Origin: Bacteroidota bacterium
Lineage (GTDB): Bacteria; Bacteroidota; Rhodothermia; Rhodothermales; UBA10348
Direction of reading: 5' to 3'
DNA: 64,000 nucleotides
NCBI GenBank assembly: GCA_029262835.1
Contig: JAJCYQ010000060.1
Location: forward strand, 1-64,000
This document shows, one piece after another, positions 8,882-19,135 of this stretch (the stretch's first letter is position 1; each line of letters begins with the position of its first letter). The translations under genes were made by a program, and so were the position numbers. A model generated the notes under the pieces. The model made no database searches. It was not told the DNA's origin and saw only the letters and a list, made by a program, of their open reading frames with translations.

Positions 8882-9877
8882 GTGTCGTTGCACGGCGAAA
8901 CGGTAGCACTGAGCGGTGTCCGAAAATCATTCGGCGACCTGGTGGCCGTCGACGGGGTATCGTTTGAGGTCCCGGCCGGGTCGTTCTTCTCTCTGCTTGG
9001 CCCGAGCGGATGCGGCAAGTCGACCACGCTGCGCATGATAGCCGGTTTCGAAGCCCCCGACGAGGGTGATATTATCATTGGCGATCAGAATGTGGTGCCG
9101 CTCGCCGCCTCCCGGCGGCCCACCGCCATGGTGTTCCAGAACTACGCGCTGTTCCCTCATATGACGGTGGGTCAGAATGTGGCCTACGGACTGAATGTGC
9201 GGAGAATGAAGAAGGCGGACGTGCGTGAGCGCGTCCGCCACGTGCTGGAGCGCGTGGATATGGCCGCGTTCGAGGATACACCCGTGCCCTCATTGTCGGG
9301 CGGCCAGCAGCAGCGTGTGGCTCTGGCCCGTGCCGTGGCCGTTGAGCCCCAGGTCATCCTCTTCGACGAACCCCTGTCGAATCTGGACGTCGCGCTTCGT
9401 CAGCAGACGCGAAAAGAGCTCAAAGCTCTCCAGAAGGATATTGGTCTGACGAGCCTCTACGTCACGCATGACCAGGAGGAGGCCATGGCCATGTCGGACC
9501 AGGTGGCGGTTATGCGGGCGGGCCGGGTCGTTCAGATCGGGCGACCAGAAACCCTCTACATGGAGCCCGAAACAGCCTTTGTGGCGTCATTTTTGGGTGG
9601 CGCGAATATTCTGGTCGATCCGGCGGACGGCGTGAGGCTGACGGGCTTCGAGCCGGACACAGGCCACGTCGTGTCCGTTCGCGCCGAAGATGTGGTTCTC
9701 CGGGACGATGGCCACAGGGCACGCGTTGTCGGCCGGCAATTCCTGGGTCACGTCACGGAACTCGATATCGAAGTGGATGGAATTGCACTGCGCATGCGTG
9801 TTCCGGGCATGGCCCCTGACGAGGCTGAGCTTCGTGTTGCCGTTAAGGCGTATCGGAGCCTGCCCAACGACCTGTAA
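8882..9877 (+). CDS. ABC transporter ATP-binding protein (PotA/FbpC-like)
   Basis: Cytoplasmic ATPase subunit of an ABC importer, 331 residues. Walker A GPSGCGKST spans 40-48, the Q-loop is VFQNYALFPH (about 84-93), the signature LSGGQQQ is 138-144, Walker B ILFDEP is 159-164 and the switch His lies in VTHDQEEA. The C-terminal 90 residues resemble the TOBE regulatory domain of spermidine/putrescine, sulfate and iron importers. It starts at GTG, four bases after sucC, so it is probably co-transcribed. No permease or solute-binding gene is adjacent, so the substrate cannot be predicted. Confidence 0.9.
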   Translation: MSLHGETVALSGVRKSFGDLVAVDGVSFEVPAGSFFSLLGPSGCGKSTTLRMIAGFEAPDEGDIIIGDQNVVPLAASRRPTAMVFQNYALFPHMTVGQNVAYGLNVRRMKKADVRERVRHVLERVDMAAFEDTPVPSLSGGQQQRVALARAVAVEPQVILFDEPLSNLDVALRQQTRKELKALQKDIGLTSLYVTHDQEEAMAMSDQVAVMRAGRVVQIGRPETLYMEPETAFVASFLGGANILVDPADGVRLTGFEPDTGHVVSVRAEDVVLRDDGHRARVVGRQFLGHVTELDIEVDGIALRMRVPGMAPDEAELRVAVKAYRSLPNDL

Positions 9878-9888
9878 ATTCCTGGCGA

Positions 9889-9920
9889 CGGGCCAGAAGA
9901 GCGGCCTTTGGGCCCTTTTT
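9889..9920 (+). terminator. Probable Rho-independent terminator after sucC-ABC
   Basis: GGGCC (9890-9894) can pair with GGCCC (9911-9915), and an alternative shorter GGCC-TTTG-GGCC hairpin sits inside. Either is followed directly by five T (9916-9920). It lies just after the ABC ATPase stop and before the converging lptD stop. The T tract is on the plus-strand side only, so it acts on the sucC transcript. The stem is short, hence moderate confidence. Confidence 0.5.
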
Positions 9921-9922
9921 GT

Positions 9923-12472
9923 CTATAACAGCGAGCCGAACCGGTCGTTGATGTCGGACTTGGGCTGGCGGATGCGCAGCAAATCGCGCAGGTGGCCACT
10001 CTTGACGTGTAGATCGAATCCCCACGACTGGAAAGAACCGAAAGGTATCCAGTTGAATGACATCTGCCAGCAGTCGAAGTCGTGTGCCAGGGCAATGTTG
10101 GTCGTAACCAACTCGCGCTGTTCTATATCGTAGCCTGTGCGTCCAGCGACCTTCCAGTTGGGTGTCAGGCTGAAGTCGAATGACGTATTCAGAATAGCCC
10201 TGCGAATGGTTGCCAGTCCGGGCTTCGTAATCCCGTATGTGAAATCGATGGACGTAGACCACGGGATGGAAAAATCGGTGTTGGGAGAACGCAGTGAACT
10301 CTGGAGTATCTGCGCCGAGCCAGTCGGGTCGGCGAGGCCGCCCGGAACGAACCCACCGCGGGGAGCCGTCATGGGGCGATTGCCGGCACCCGTGCGACTG
10401 CGCAGCGATGTGCGAACGGTGATGTTGGCCGAGGTCAGCCGACCAAGCGGCGTCGTTGCAGTAAACGCGCTGCTTCTTGTCAGAGCGCCGCCGGGGGACA
10501 GGTCGTACGGCGAAAACGTACCGCGCGCATCGACGTCCACCTTCCCGGCGATCCGGGTACGCGCGGTGAGACGCAGGTCAGCCAATTTGAGTGAATCGGC
10601 GGCGAAGTTGTAGCTCGACGCGGCAGACAGGTCGAACAGTTTCACGATGTCGTCGGTCCTTTTCTTGGCCTCAAACGTATTGTTGACGGAAAACGTCATG
10701 GCGCGCTGTTCGCCCCTCGACACACCGGGTACCACCGCGAATTGGGTTTCTTCACCCGATGGATTGGTCACCGAGCGGGTGTATCCCCATCTTTCATCAA
10801 AGAAATCAGGGCGGTAGGCGAAGCCTACATTGGGCCGGACCGTGTGCCTGATGCGACTCAGGCCAGCAAATCGGGCAGGAAATTGACCGTAGAACACAGT
10901 GCTCGAGTTTACCGATGAGCTGAACTGGCGAAGGGCAAAAAACTCGTCACGGGAGCTTGTGAGCACGGCCGACGAGTCAACCGCGAGCGTGCGCTCTTCT
11001 GTGCGGAGAAACCAGTCTTCCGTATAGGTGACCGAGGGCGACATATTGAGCCGCACGTTTCCCAGGACGGGCAACGATTCAATGGAAAAAGGAGCGGAGA
11101 CGGGAATGCGATGAGATGCCCGGAATGAAAAGGGATCCTCGTCGCCCGTTGCACGCCGGAAGTCTGAGGGTGAGCGAAGGGCATCCCACCAGGAAATGTC
11201 GGCAGCCGAGGGGTCACCGGCTGCTTCCAGTTGGGCGTCGGAGAGGGGGGCAAAATCGAACCGGTTGTCGACGTTGAGCGTGTAGCTCGTCGTCACGGTA
11301 CTCAGGAGTTTGACGTTGTTCTGCGAGAAGCGAAGCGAGGGCAATACCATATTGACCTGGCCGTTGGCAAGAGACTGACGCTGGCTTGCCTGGACAGACA
11401 CGCTGCGTGAATTCCATCGCTGGCTGTAGCGCAGGGACGATTGCAGGTCCTGCCTCACGCGATCGTCGTATTGTTGGGAGACGGCGCGAAGAAACGATGT
11501 CGACGACAGGTTCACATTCGAATTGAACGAGGCGGTCTGCCCGATGGTCTGATTATGGGTCCATCGGAACGCACTCGTCTGCCGGATGGCGAAAAGGGGA
11601 TCTCCACGCACACCATTACGGAAGCGGGCATAGTCCATCTGTAGTTGGCCATCGAAGGCATACCGCTTTCGATACCGATACAGACCGCGCGTTTCCCAGC
11701 TACCCTGCGTCCAGAATCCCGTCTGCAGTTGTAGATCCATGAACTCATTCATGGCGAAGTACCACCCGAAATCCCGCAGGTAAAAACCGAATTCATCTTC
11801 ACCGTATGTTGGGGGAAGCGGGCCCGATCGGCGCGTATCGCGGGCCGGCAGGAATCCGAATGGCAGCCAGAGAGGTGTCGGTATGTTGAAGAGAAAGAGT
11901 TGGATGGGTCCCGTATAGATCCAGTCATCGCCGACCATTTTCATCTTTTTGGAACGTAGCGAGTAGGACGGGTTCTCGGTACAGTTGCACGTAGTGTAGA
12001 CACCATCGCGAATAAAGAGCGTACTGTCCTCGATGGCCTTCACAACACCGGCACGAATGAAACCATCCTCGATCTGCGTCTCCGCTCCAACAATACGCCC
12101 TCTACGTGTATTCAGGTTGAATGCCAGCGATGTCCCGCTGAATTCTTCTCCAGCCTGGATAATAGTAGGGCGGCCTGCCAGACCGGAATCGGCGCGGAGT
12201 CCCCGCGCTTGCAGCTCGTCGACGTCAAAGAGGATATCGATGGTCCAGGCCGAGAGGCGCACGTCTTCGTAAACGACCGAGGCATCGCCGACCAGGGAGG
12301 CCGTGCGCGTCGAAGCCGCCAGCCGGATAATGAGGGAATCGGAGGCGACGAATTCGACAGGGCGCGTCAGCGTACCCGCTTCCTGGGACAGCGCGGGTCG
12401 GACGAACAGAAGGACGATGGCGGTTATCAGCAGAAAACGGGAGCACACGGGATCAGCGACGTTCGTCCACAT
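9923..12472 (-). CDS. lptD: Putative LPS-assembly protein LptD
   Basis: Outer membrane protein of 849 residues expected to insert lipopolysaccharide into the outer leaflet. A signal sequence (about residues 9-30, ending ALSQ) is followed by an OstA-like periplasmic domain (about 35-190), which leads into the segment with CNCTENPSYSLR and the PLWLPFGFLPA motif. Alternating beta-strands to the C-terminus form the barrel. The family in Bacteroidota is about this length. The chosen ATG (12472) gives a clean signal peptide and overlaps the ROK gene by 20 bases; a GTG at 12448 is the alternative. The gene ends opposite the sucC-ABC pair. Confidence 0.82.
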   Translation of the reverse strand: MWTNVADPVCSRFLLITAIVLLFVRPALSQEAGTLTRPVEFVASDSLIIRLAASTRTASLVGDASVVYEDVRLSAWTIDILFDVDELQARGLRADSGLAGRPTIIQAGEEFSGTSLAFNLNTRRGRIVGAETQIEDGFIRAGVVKAIEDSTLFIRDGVYTTCNCTENPSYSLRSKKMKMVGDDWIYTGPIQLFLFNIPTPLWLPFGFLPARDTRRSGPLPPTYGEDEFGFYLRDFGWYFAMNEFMDLQLQTGFWTQGSWETRGLYRYRKRYAFDGQLQMDYARFRNGVRGDPLFAIRQTSAFRWTHNQTIGQTASFNSNVNLSSTSFLRAVSQQYDDRVRQDLQSSLRYSQRWNSRSVSVQASQRQSLANGQVNMVLPSLRFSQNNVKLLSTVTTSYTLNVDNRFDFAPLSDAQLEAAGDPSAADISWWDALRSPSDFRRATGDEDPFSFRASHRIPVSAPFSIESLPVLGNVRLNMSPSVTYTEDWFLRTEERTLAVDSSAVLTSSRDEFFALRQFSSSVNSSTVFYGQFPARFAGLSRIRHTVRPNVGFAYRPDFFDERWGYTRSVTNPSGEETQFAVVPGVSRGEQRAMTFSVNNTFEAKKRTDDIVKLFDLSAASSYNFAADSLKLADLRLTARTRIAGKVDVDARGTFSPYDLSPGGALTRSSAFTATTPLGRLTSANITVRTSLRSRTGAGNRPMTAPRGGFVPGGLADPTGSAQILQSSLRSPNTDFSIPWSTSIDFTYGITKPGLATIRRAILNTSFDFSLTPNWKVAGRTGYDIEQRELVTTNIALAHDFDCWQMSFNWIPFGSFQSWGFDLHVKSGHLRDLLRIRQPKSDINDRFGSLL

Positions 12473-13439
12473 ACTGGAATACCATGTGGGCTGCACCAAG
12501 CATGCCGACATCGTTACCACCCGTTTCCTGTACAATTTCGAGACCATCCGAGAGGGCAGGAAGCACAGCCCGTTGGAGAGAACGGCGCGCCGGATCGAGA
12601 ATGTAATCTCCCGCACCGGAGAGTCCACCTCCGACGACGAACTTCCGGATGTCCAGTAGATTCACAATGGACCCCAGGACGCAGCCTAACTTGTGCCCCG
12701 CCCAATCCAGGACCTCGCGCGCCCCAGTGTCACCGGAGACAGCCGCATCGTACAGCATGCGTGGGGTGATACCCATCAGGTCAGGCTGGGCCATCTGATG
12801 TATCAGACTGTCTCGCCGATTGAGTAGCATGTACCGCGCCTGCCGCGAGAGGAATCGCTGGCCCAGGTACGCCTCGATGGCACCCGCTACGCCACTGCGG
12901 GCAATGGGACCCTCGTAATCAATAGACATGTGACCAATCTCACCAGCCGCTCCCGTGCTGCCGCGGAAAATGTGATTCTCATGGATGATGGCTCCACCGA
13001 CTCCGGTTCCGAGGGTGACCATCACGAAGGATGCGAAACCGTGACCAGCGCCGTAGTGCGCCGAGCCCAGTCCGGCGGCATTGGCATCGTTCTCGACGAG
13101 GGTGAGCAGGGGAGCGTCGAGACGTTTCGCCAGTTCATCGCCCACGTTTACCACTTCCCAGCCGGGGAGGTTCGGAGGTCGTGTTACCGTGGTTCGCTCC
13201 CAGTTGATGGCACCAGGAGAGCCAATACCGACTCCAAGCACGTCCCCGGTTTCTCCGGTAAACGACTGTACGAGACTGGCAATCGTATCGAGCACATGGA
13301 CGGGTCCTTTGTCAGCCTCCGTCTGGGCTGTAGTCTGTTCAATGAGACCCTGCTGCCTGGAGACCAGGGCGGCCTTGATGGACGTGCCACCAAGATCAAT
13401 TCCTACAGCAAGGTCCGTAGAGCGATGGCCGTCTGTCAT
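12453..13439 (-). CDS. ROK family sugar kinase (glucokinase-like) lacking zinc cysteines
   Basis: Cytoplasmic ROK protein of 328 residues, probably phosphorylating glucose or a related sugar with ATP. It has the N-terminal phosphate motif GIDLGGTSIKAAL, the catalytic Asp118 in VENDANAAGLG, the LGTGVGGAI motif, and GEIGHM with the usual metal-coordinating His170. The ROK zinc motif CxCGxxGCxE is present as AxSGxxGAxE at 180-189: all three cysteines are replaced while the Gly and Glu scaffold stays. There is no helix-turn-helix N-terminus, so it is a kinase-type, not repressor-type, ROK protein. Its start overlaps the FtsB-like stop by four bases, and lptD overlaps its 3-prime end. Confidence 0.88.
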   Translation of the reverse strand: MTDGHRSTDLAVGIDLGGTSIKAALVSRQQGLIEQTTAQTEADKGPVHVLDTIASLVQSFTGETGDVLGVGIGSPGAINWERTTVTRPPNLPGWEVVNVGDELAKRLDAPLLTLVENDANAAGLGSAHYGAGHGFASFVMVTLGTGVGGAIIHENHIFRGSTGAAGEIGHMSIDYEGPIARSGVAGAIEAYLGQRFLSRQARYMLLNRRDSLIHQMAQPDLMGITPRMLYDAAVSGDTGAREVLDWAGHKLGCVLGSIVNLLDIRKFVVGGGLSGAGDYILDPARRSLQRAVLPALSDGLEIVQETGGNDVGMLGAAHMVFQYVDERR

Positions 13440-13735
13440 GGTTCGACCAGCGGGAAGACCAACTCACCGGGGCGCTGCATACTGTATGCCTCGCGGGCAA
13501 TGCGCTCTACGTCGGCGTCTGATAATGGACGATTCAGCAGTTGGTTCACATGATCGATTTCGCCGGAAATCTCGGCGATTTCAGTCTGGAGCGCCCGCTG
13601 CTCGGTATGGAGCACGATTCGTGTCCAGAGGCTATGCGTGTCGAGGAGCAGGACCCAAATGAGCAGTAGAAGCCCCGCCGAGGCCAGAAGCCTCATGCTG
13701 TGACGCACCAGGAAACTCTGTTTGCGTTTGGGCAT
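13436..13735 (-). CDS. FtsB/DivIC-like septum formation initiator
   Basis: Small bitopic membrane protein of 99 residues: basic N-terminus, one transmembrane helix (about 13-31), then a coiled coil and a C-terminal segment ARE-AYSMQRPGE resembling the family motif in which YGM.RPGE is conserved. Such proteins link the FtsQ/FtsL divisome subcomplex in the periplasm. Position next to enolase is the classical context (eno-ftsB), with eno upstream by 56 bases on the same strand. The stop overlaps the ROK gene start by four bases. Confidence 0.88.
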   Translation of the reverse strand: MPKRKQSFLVRHSMRLLASAGLLLLIWVLLLDTHSLWTRIVLHTEQRALQTEIAEISGEIDHVNQLLNRPLSDADVERIAREAYSMQRPGELVFPLVEP

Positions 13736-13791
13736 GGTTCGACGTACCTGGACAGGCTTCTGAGCGTGTTCTGACTACTCTCGCGCCCAAT

Positions 13792-15111
<1,320 letters not shown>

Positions 15112-15136
15112 TCAGGCTCGGTTGCCGTATGAAATG

Positions 15137-16471
15137 CTATCGCACCGTGGTGGACTCGTTGATCCATGTGTAACAGCCGTAATCAATCGTAATCCGGTCT
15201 CCTGGATTCCAGCTCTTGAAAAATTTATCCTCTGCCGACGGGTAGAACTGTGTCAGATTACGTGCTCTCGCACGAGCCTGTTGGGCAATACGGTCGTCAT
15301 CCGCCCGCGATGCAGCGCGGTCAAAGTAGTCCGCAGCCAGCCAGTAGACGGCGCGGTCCTCACGCTCGAACGATCCGCATCCCTGGACGGCCGATACGTA
15401 CAGGTCGCCAACGGCCATAAGAGCCTGGGCATAGGACGGATCGACCTGGAGGGAACGTCGAAACGACGTGCGTGCCCGGGCCAGACGTCCTTCCTGCTGA
15501 TGCGCAATTCCAATGTTGTAGTACACTTCCTTGGCAGAATCCATGCCCCCCTCGAGCGACAGGGATTCTTCGTAAAGCCGAATGGCCTCTTCCGAATTAC
15601 CGTCTTCCAGGCGCATTTTTGCCACTGTCCGGTATAGCTTGGCCGTGGGTGCACTCTGCATGACCTGATCTGCCAGCTCATAGGCCTCGGTACGCATGCT
15701 CTCCTGCAGATACAGATCGAGCAGCTCCTCCTTCAGCTCCATGTCGTCGGGGTTGTCAGTCAACTGGTCTTCCAGGAAGCCAATCCTGTCTGCTGGAGAT
15801 GTGAAAAGTTGCGTTCGCCATTGATTGACCAATTGCAGCACTTCTTCACTGTCAGGAAAATCACTTTCCGCCCTGTCAAGGAACTCTATGGCGTCGGCTT
15901 TCTGGTCCTGGCGCACCATGTCATCTATGATATAGTTCACATAGTATGCCTGAAGCCGCGTGTGATCGAGTTCATAGGCCTGGCGGTAGGCTTCTGCAAT
16001 CTGAGCCTGGCTGTTTTCGAACAGGTTACCATGAGTCTGCAGGAAACGACCCTTGTTGAATACCCACTCAAACTCAGACGCCTCGATACCGGCCTCTTCC
16101 ATGCGCGGCAGGGCCGTATTATATATGTAGAGGGCGGAATCCAGGTATACCCGCTGGGTTTCCTCATCTTCAGCTGCAAGCGCAATGCCCTCATAGACCT
16201 TTACGGCGCGCTCGAAATTACGATCTGAATTGGCGGGGAAACCCGGCGCACAGCGTAAAATCCAACGCAGGTAGGGTAGGGCTGTATCGAAGCTCTTGTT
16301 CTTGTAATCCTCGGCGTAAAGACTGTAATTCACGCGAATGGTCCTGTCGTCCGCTTCGCACTCCTCGGTGGTCTGCGCGGCAGAAGTTCCGGCGTATCCA
16401 GCCGAACTGACCAGCATCGTGAGAAGCAGCAGCAGAATGGATTTCGCAGGGAAGGTGGGGATCCTGTTCAT
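15137..16471 (-). CDS. Secreted TPR-repeat protein
   Basis: Protein of 444 residues with a signal peptide (about 1-32, ending SAAQ) followed by a Cys- and acid-rich start and a series of tetratricopeptide-like helical pairs, clearest at 255-370 (for example AKLYRTVAKMRLEDGNSEEA and VYYNIGIAHQQEGRLARARTSF). The C-terminal 60 residues contain Cys and aromatic residues (KFFKSWNPG, DYGCYTW). Likely a periplasmic or outer-membrane-associated scaffold, as is common in Bacteroidota. It lies 36 bases downstream of the outer membrane protein gene on the same strand, and upstream of enolase. The exact role is unknown. Confidence 0.8.
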   Translation of the reverse strand: MNRIPTFPAKSILLLLLTMLVSSAGYAGTSAAQTTEECEADDRTIRVNYSLYAEDYKNKSFDTALPYLRWILRCAPGFPANSDRNFERAVKVYEGIALAAEDEETQRVYLDSALYIYNTALPRMEEAGIEASEFEWVFNKGRFLQTHGNLFENSQAQIAEAYRQAYELDHTRLQAYYVNYIIDDMVRQDQKADAIEFLDRAESDFPDSEEVLQLVNQWRTQLFTSPADRIGFLEDQLTDNPDDMELKEELLDLYLQESMRTEAYELADQVMQSAPTAKLYRTVAKMRLEDGNSEEAIRLYEESLSLEGGMDSAKEVYYNIGIAHQQEGRLARARTSFRRSLQVDPSYAQALMAVGDLYVSAVQGCGSFEREDRAVYWLAADYFDRAASRADDDRIAQQARARARNLTQFYPSAEDKFFKSWNPGDRITIDYGCYTWINESTTVR

Positions 16472-16507
16472 GGTACTCTGGGGGATGTCTTATAGTGTCG
16501 TTGCAGG

Positions 16508-17806
16508 TTACCCGAGAGGAATACGCTCGAACCAGCGTTCACCGAAGTTGATATTCAGGCCAAACCTGAAGTACCGGTCTTCGACGAGTCCGTTCGATGT
16601 CGTACCTCTACGGCCAACGTCTATGTTCAAGTCAATAGTCGTGCCAGGGATGGCTGTGGGAAGACTGAGTCCGCCGGTTATACCCACAGACCGGATGCGC
16701 TCCGATGGATCGGGTGATATATACGACTGATCCGTGTAAATGCCCGCCCTGTACGCCATTCGGACAAAATACGATCCAAAAGGTTGCCGGGAACCTGGCC
16801 AGTATTCCACACCTGCCGAAAGGCGGGTACGATCGTCGAGTGTGTTCTGTCCGGCTGTCAGTCCTGCCAGGGGAAAGTCCGAAGAAAAGGACGTCCACTC
16901 TTCATATTGTACGTCAGCGACTACAGTCAGGCTGGGTGCAGGTCGGTACATCAGGCCGGCTACAACCTGTACGGGCAGGTCAACACCACCAGACGCAGCG
17001 GCGCGGAGCGTATCGGCCGTCTGACTTCGATCCAGGCGAAGCGTGCGGGCTCCCGTGAGCGAAGTGGGAATGGTGACTGCAACTCCAGCGCCAAATGGAC
17101 GCTCACCGAAAAAACTGCTCTGGTCAAAGAACCGGACACCGAGTGTCGGCGAGAATCCACCAAGCCGCGTGGATGACACGACGTTGGAGTCGTCGAAATT
17201 GAGATCGTTGAACGTGGTACGCTGCGTATCTTCAAGAATGCCAAAAATATAGGCGGCCGTGGCGCCTACGCTGAGCTTTTCGTTCAGTTGATACCCAGCG
17301 GAAGCAGACAGCTTGTGCAGACCGCCGTTTCCTTTGTAGGATGTAACAATGGGCGTCTGTGTGCCCGTTTCCGGGTCCGTAATCAGCGTGGACGACTGAT
17401 CGACGCGGTAGTTCATACGTGTGAACGGTGCAAAGCCGAGCGCCATACCCAACTTCCGGGTGAGGATGGGAAAACTGCCGTGCACGGCATTGAATTGCCC
17501 GGAGGTCAACTTCGAGTCGTCGACGCCGGTCTCGGAGGCGATGAGTCTGTCGATGACCATACCGCCGTTCACCCGCGTGAAGAACTGGTCGGAGAGCCCG
17601 GCAGGATTGGCCAGGTTGGCATAGCGGAACGAGCCGAGAGCGAAGCCGCCACCTCCCATGGCCTGGGACTGAGACGAAACAAACGATTCCCGCTGTCCTA
17701 TGCCGAAGCGGGAATAAATGGACCCATCTGACAGGCTTTGCGCCGCCACCTCGAGTGCGGCCACAGAGACCATGAACATCAGAATTGGAAGCGATCGTCT
17801 GAGCAT
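16508..17806 (-). CDS. Outer membrane beta-barrel protein (FadL/OmpP1-like)
   Basis: Secreted protein of 432 residues with a signal peptide (about 1-22, ending VAAQ), then the SIYSRFGIGQ and QAMGGGGFALGSFRYANLANPAGL segment typical of FadL/OmpP1-like barrels in Bacteroidota. The remainder alternates hydrophobic and polar strands and ends in FGLNINFGERWFERIPLG. I infer an outer membrane transporter or porin-like barrel; the ligand is unknown. It starts three bases after the DUF4270-like lipoprotein gene and is very probably co-transcribed with it. Confidence 0.72.
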   Translation of the reverse strand: MLRRSLPILMFMVSVAALEVAAQSLSDGSIYSRFGIGQRESFVSSQSQAMGGGGFALGSFRYANLANPAGLSDQFFTRVNGGMVIDRLIASETGVDDSKLTSGQFNAVHGSFPILTRKLGMALGFAPFTRMNYRVDQSSTLITDPETGTQTPIVTSYKGNGGLHKLSASAGYQLNEKLSVGATAAYIFGILEDTQRTTFNDLNFDDSNVVSSTRLGGFSPTLGVRFFDQSSFFGERPFGAGVAVTIPTSLTGARTLRLDRSQTADTLRAAASGGVDLPVQVVAGLMYRPAPSLTVVADVQYEEWTSFSSDFPLAGLTAGQNTLDDRTRLSAGVEYWPGSRQPFGSYFVRMAYRAGIYTDQSYISPDPSERIRSVGITGGLSLPTAIPGTTIDLNIDVGRRGTTSNGLVEDRYFRFGLNINFGERWFERIPLG

Positions 17807-17809
17807 GGG

Positions 17810-18955
17810 TCAGTTCATTGGTGAATAGGTCAAAAGGAGGCGCGGTGTGCCGTCCGCATCCTGTCTCAGTCGATGGTGTCCAACGGAAGTGCTCGAAACA
17901 GGGATATACAACTCGAAGCGGTCAAAATTGGACGCTGCGAGCGATGCCTGCTGAATGATATCTGTAATGATTCCGTTCCGGAATTCGGCACGCCCGTTGG
18001 CGTCCACGGCAACGGTTTCAATGTCCAGTGATGACGTGCCGTCTTCCGTAACAGCACGAAGTGCAAGCGTCGTGAACGCGGGGCGGGCGAACCCCGGCCC
18101 GTCCGACTCAGGTGGCGGCGCGATGTCCACGCGCAGTTCCGCACGATGTACGGAAACGGTATCGGGAATCGGAAACGTAAGTGAGAGGGAGGATAGCCCT
18201 GTATCTACGAGCACATGTGGTGGCAAGGGGTCCGTAGCGCCAGGAACGGACCGGTCAACGGCTGTCAGAAAGCGAGAAAGCGGGAAATCCACGCGTTCGC
18301 CAGAGCCAAGCATGACCTGTAACCGGGATCCGAAAAGGCTGCTCCCGATTATGGCGTTACCGGCGTCAACGTGAAGACGGAAGCCGTTGAAAAGGGTCTG
18401 CATATCAGTGGACAGGAGACGCTGAGCATTGGCGGCAACCCAGCCTTCCGGCATAGGAATGCGAAGTGTGTCGCTTGTGACATCGACGTCCACCTCGGTG
18501 ATGAGGGCACCCGTGGTGAGCGTCGTGTCGGCCTGTCGCCCTTCGGCTACCCATTCGTCTGTCATGGCGTGGATCTGCAGCGACAGTGTAGACAGGGTAT
18601 CTCCCAGCACGTAACTGACCGGAAACCGGAGTTCGACGGACTCGACTACCTGTCCGACGTGCTGTCCAGGTGTCGTGCCGGGAGCAAAGTCGACGAAGGC
18701 ATCGCGGGCTATGACACCGACCGCAGGATCGACTACGCGTCCTGCCAGGAATCCGCTGGCGCCTCCAGCGAGAGAGCCACCTGTTTCGTCGGCAGGACCG
18801 TCAGAGGCCAGGTTCAATACGGGCAGGACTTCAGTAGTCGTGCGTGCTGACTGCGCATCGACCAGACCAATACCCACTTCTGAGGGCTCGTCGCCGCAGG
18901 CTGCGATGAATAGAAACAGGATGATGGGGAGGAACCCCAACCTGATAGAAGACAT
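17810..18955 (-). CDS. DUF4270-like lipoprotein
   Basis: Predicted lipoprotein of 381 residues. The ATG at 18955 gives an ideal lipoprotein signal (hydrophobic core, then FIAAC with Cys20). The mature protein begins GDEPSEVGIGLVD and is beta-rich with repeated strand patterns, resembling the DUF4270 family of Bacteroidota cell-surface lipoproteins; similarity is by pattern only. An upstream extension of the open frame is Arg/Pro-rich and not a credible N-terminus. Its position right after a short glycogen synthase gene matches the usual DUF4270 context in this phylum and supports the call. Confidence 0.68.
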   Translation of the reverse strand: MSSIRLGFLPIILFLFIAACGDEPSEVGIGLVDAQSARTTTEVLPVLNLASDGPADETGGSLAGGASGFLAGRVVDPAVGVIARDAFVDFAPGTTPGQHVGQVVESVELRFPVSYVLGDTLSTLSLQIHAMTDEWVAEGRQADTTLTTGALITEVDVDVTSDTLRIPMPEGWVAANAQRLLSTDMQTLFNGFRLHVDAGNAIIGSSLFGSRLQVMLGSGERVDFPLSRFLTAVDRSVPGATDPLPPHVLVDTGLSSLSLTFPIPDTVSVHRAELRVDIAPPPESDGPGFARPAFTTLALRAVTEDGTSSLDIETVAVDANGRAEFRNGIITDIIQQASLAASNFDRFELYIPVSSTSVGHHRLRQDADGTPRLLLTYSPMN

Positions 18956-19135
18956 GCGGATCGGTATGAATCGGAAGATGAGCTCCCGGGCGGATTGACG
19001 TAGCAATGAAACGGAAAACCCCAAAGACCGAGGCCGATGGGGTTCCCTGTTCGGAAGCGTACTATGCCTGCGAGGCCGTGTATGTTTCACGCCCGAAAGT
19101 GCAAAATGACGTCCCCATGACAGTCTCCAGAAATA

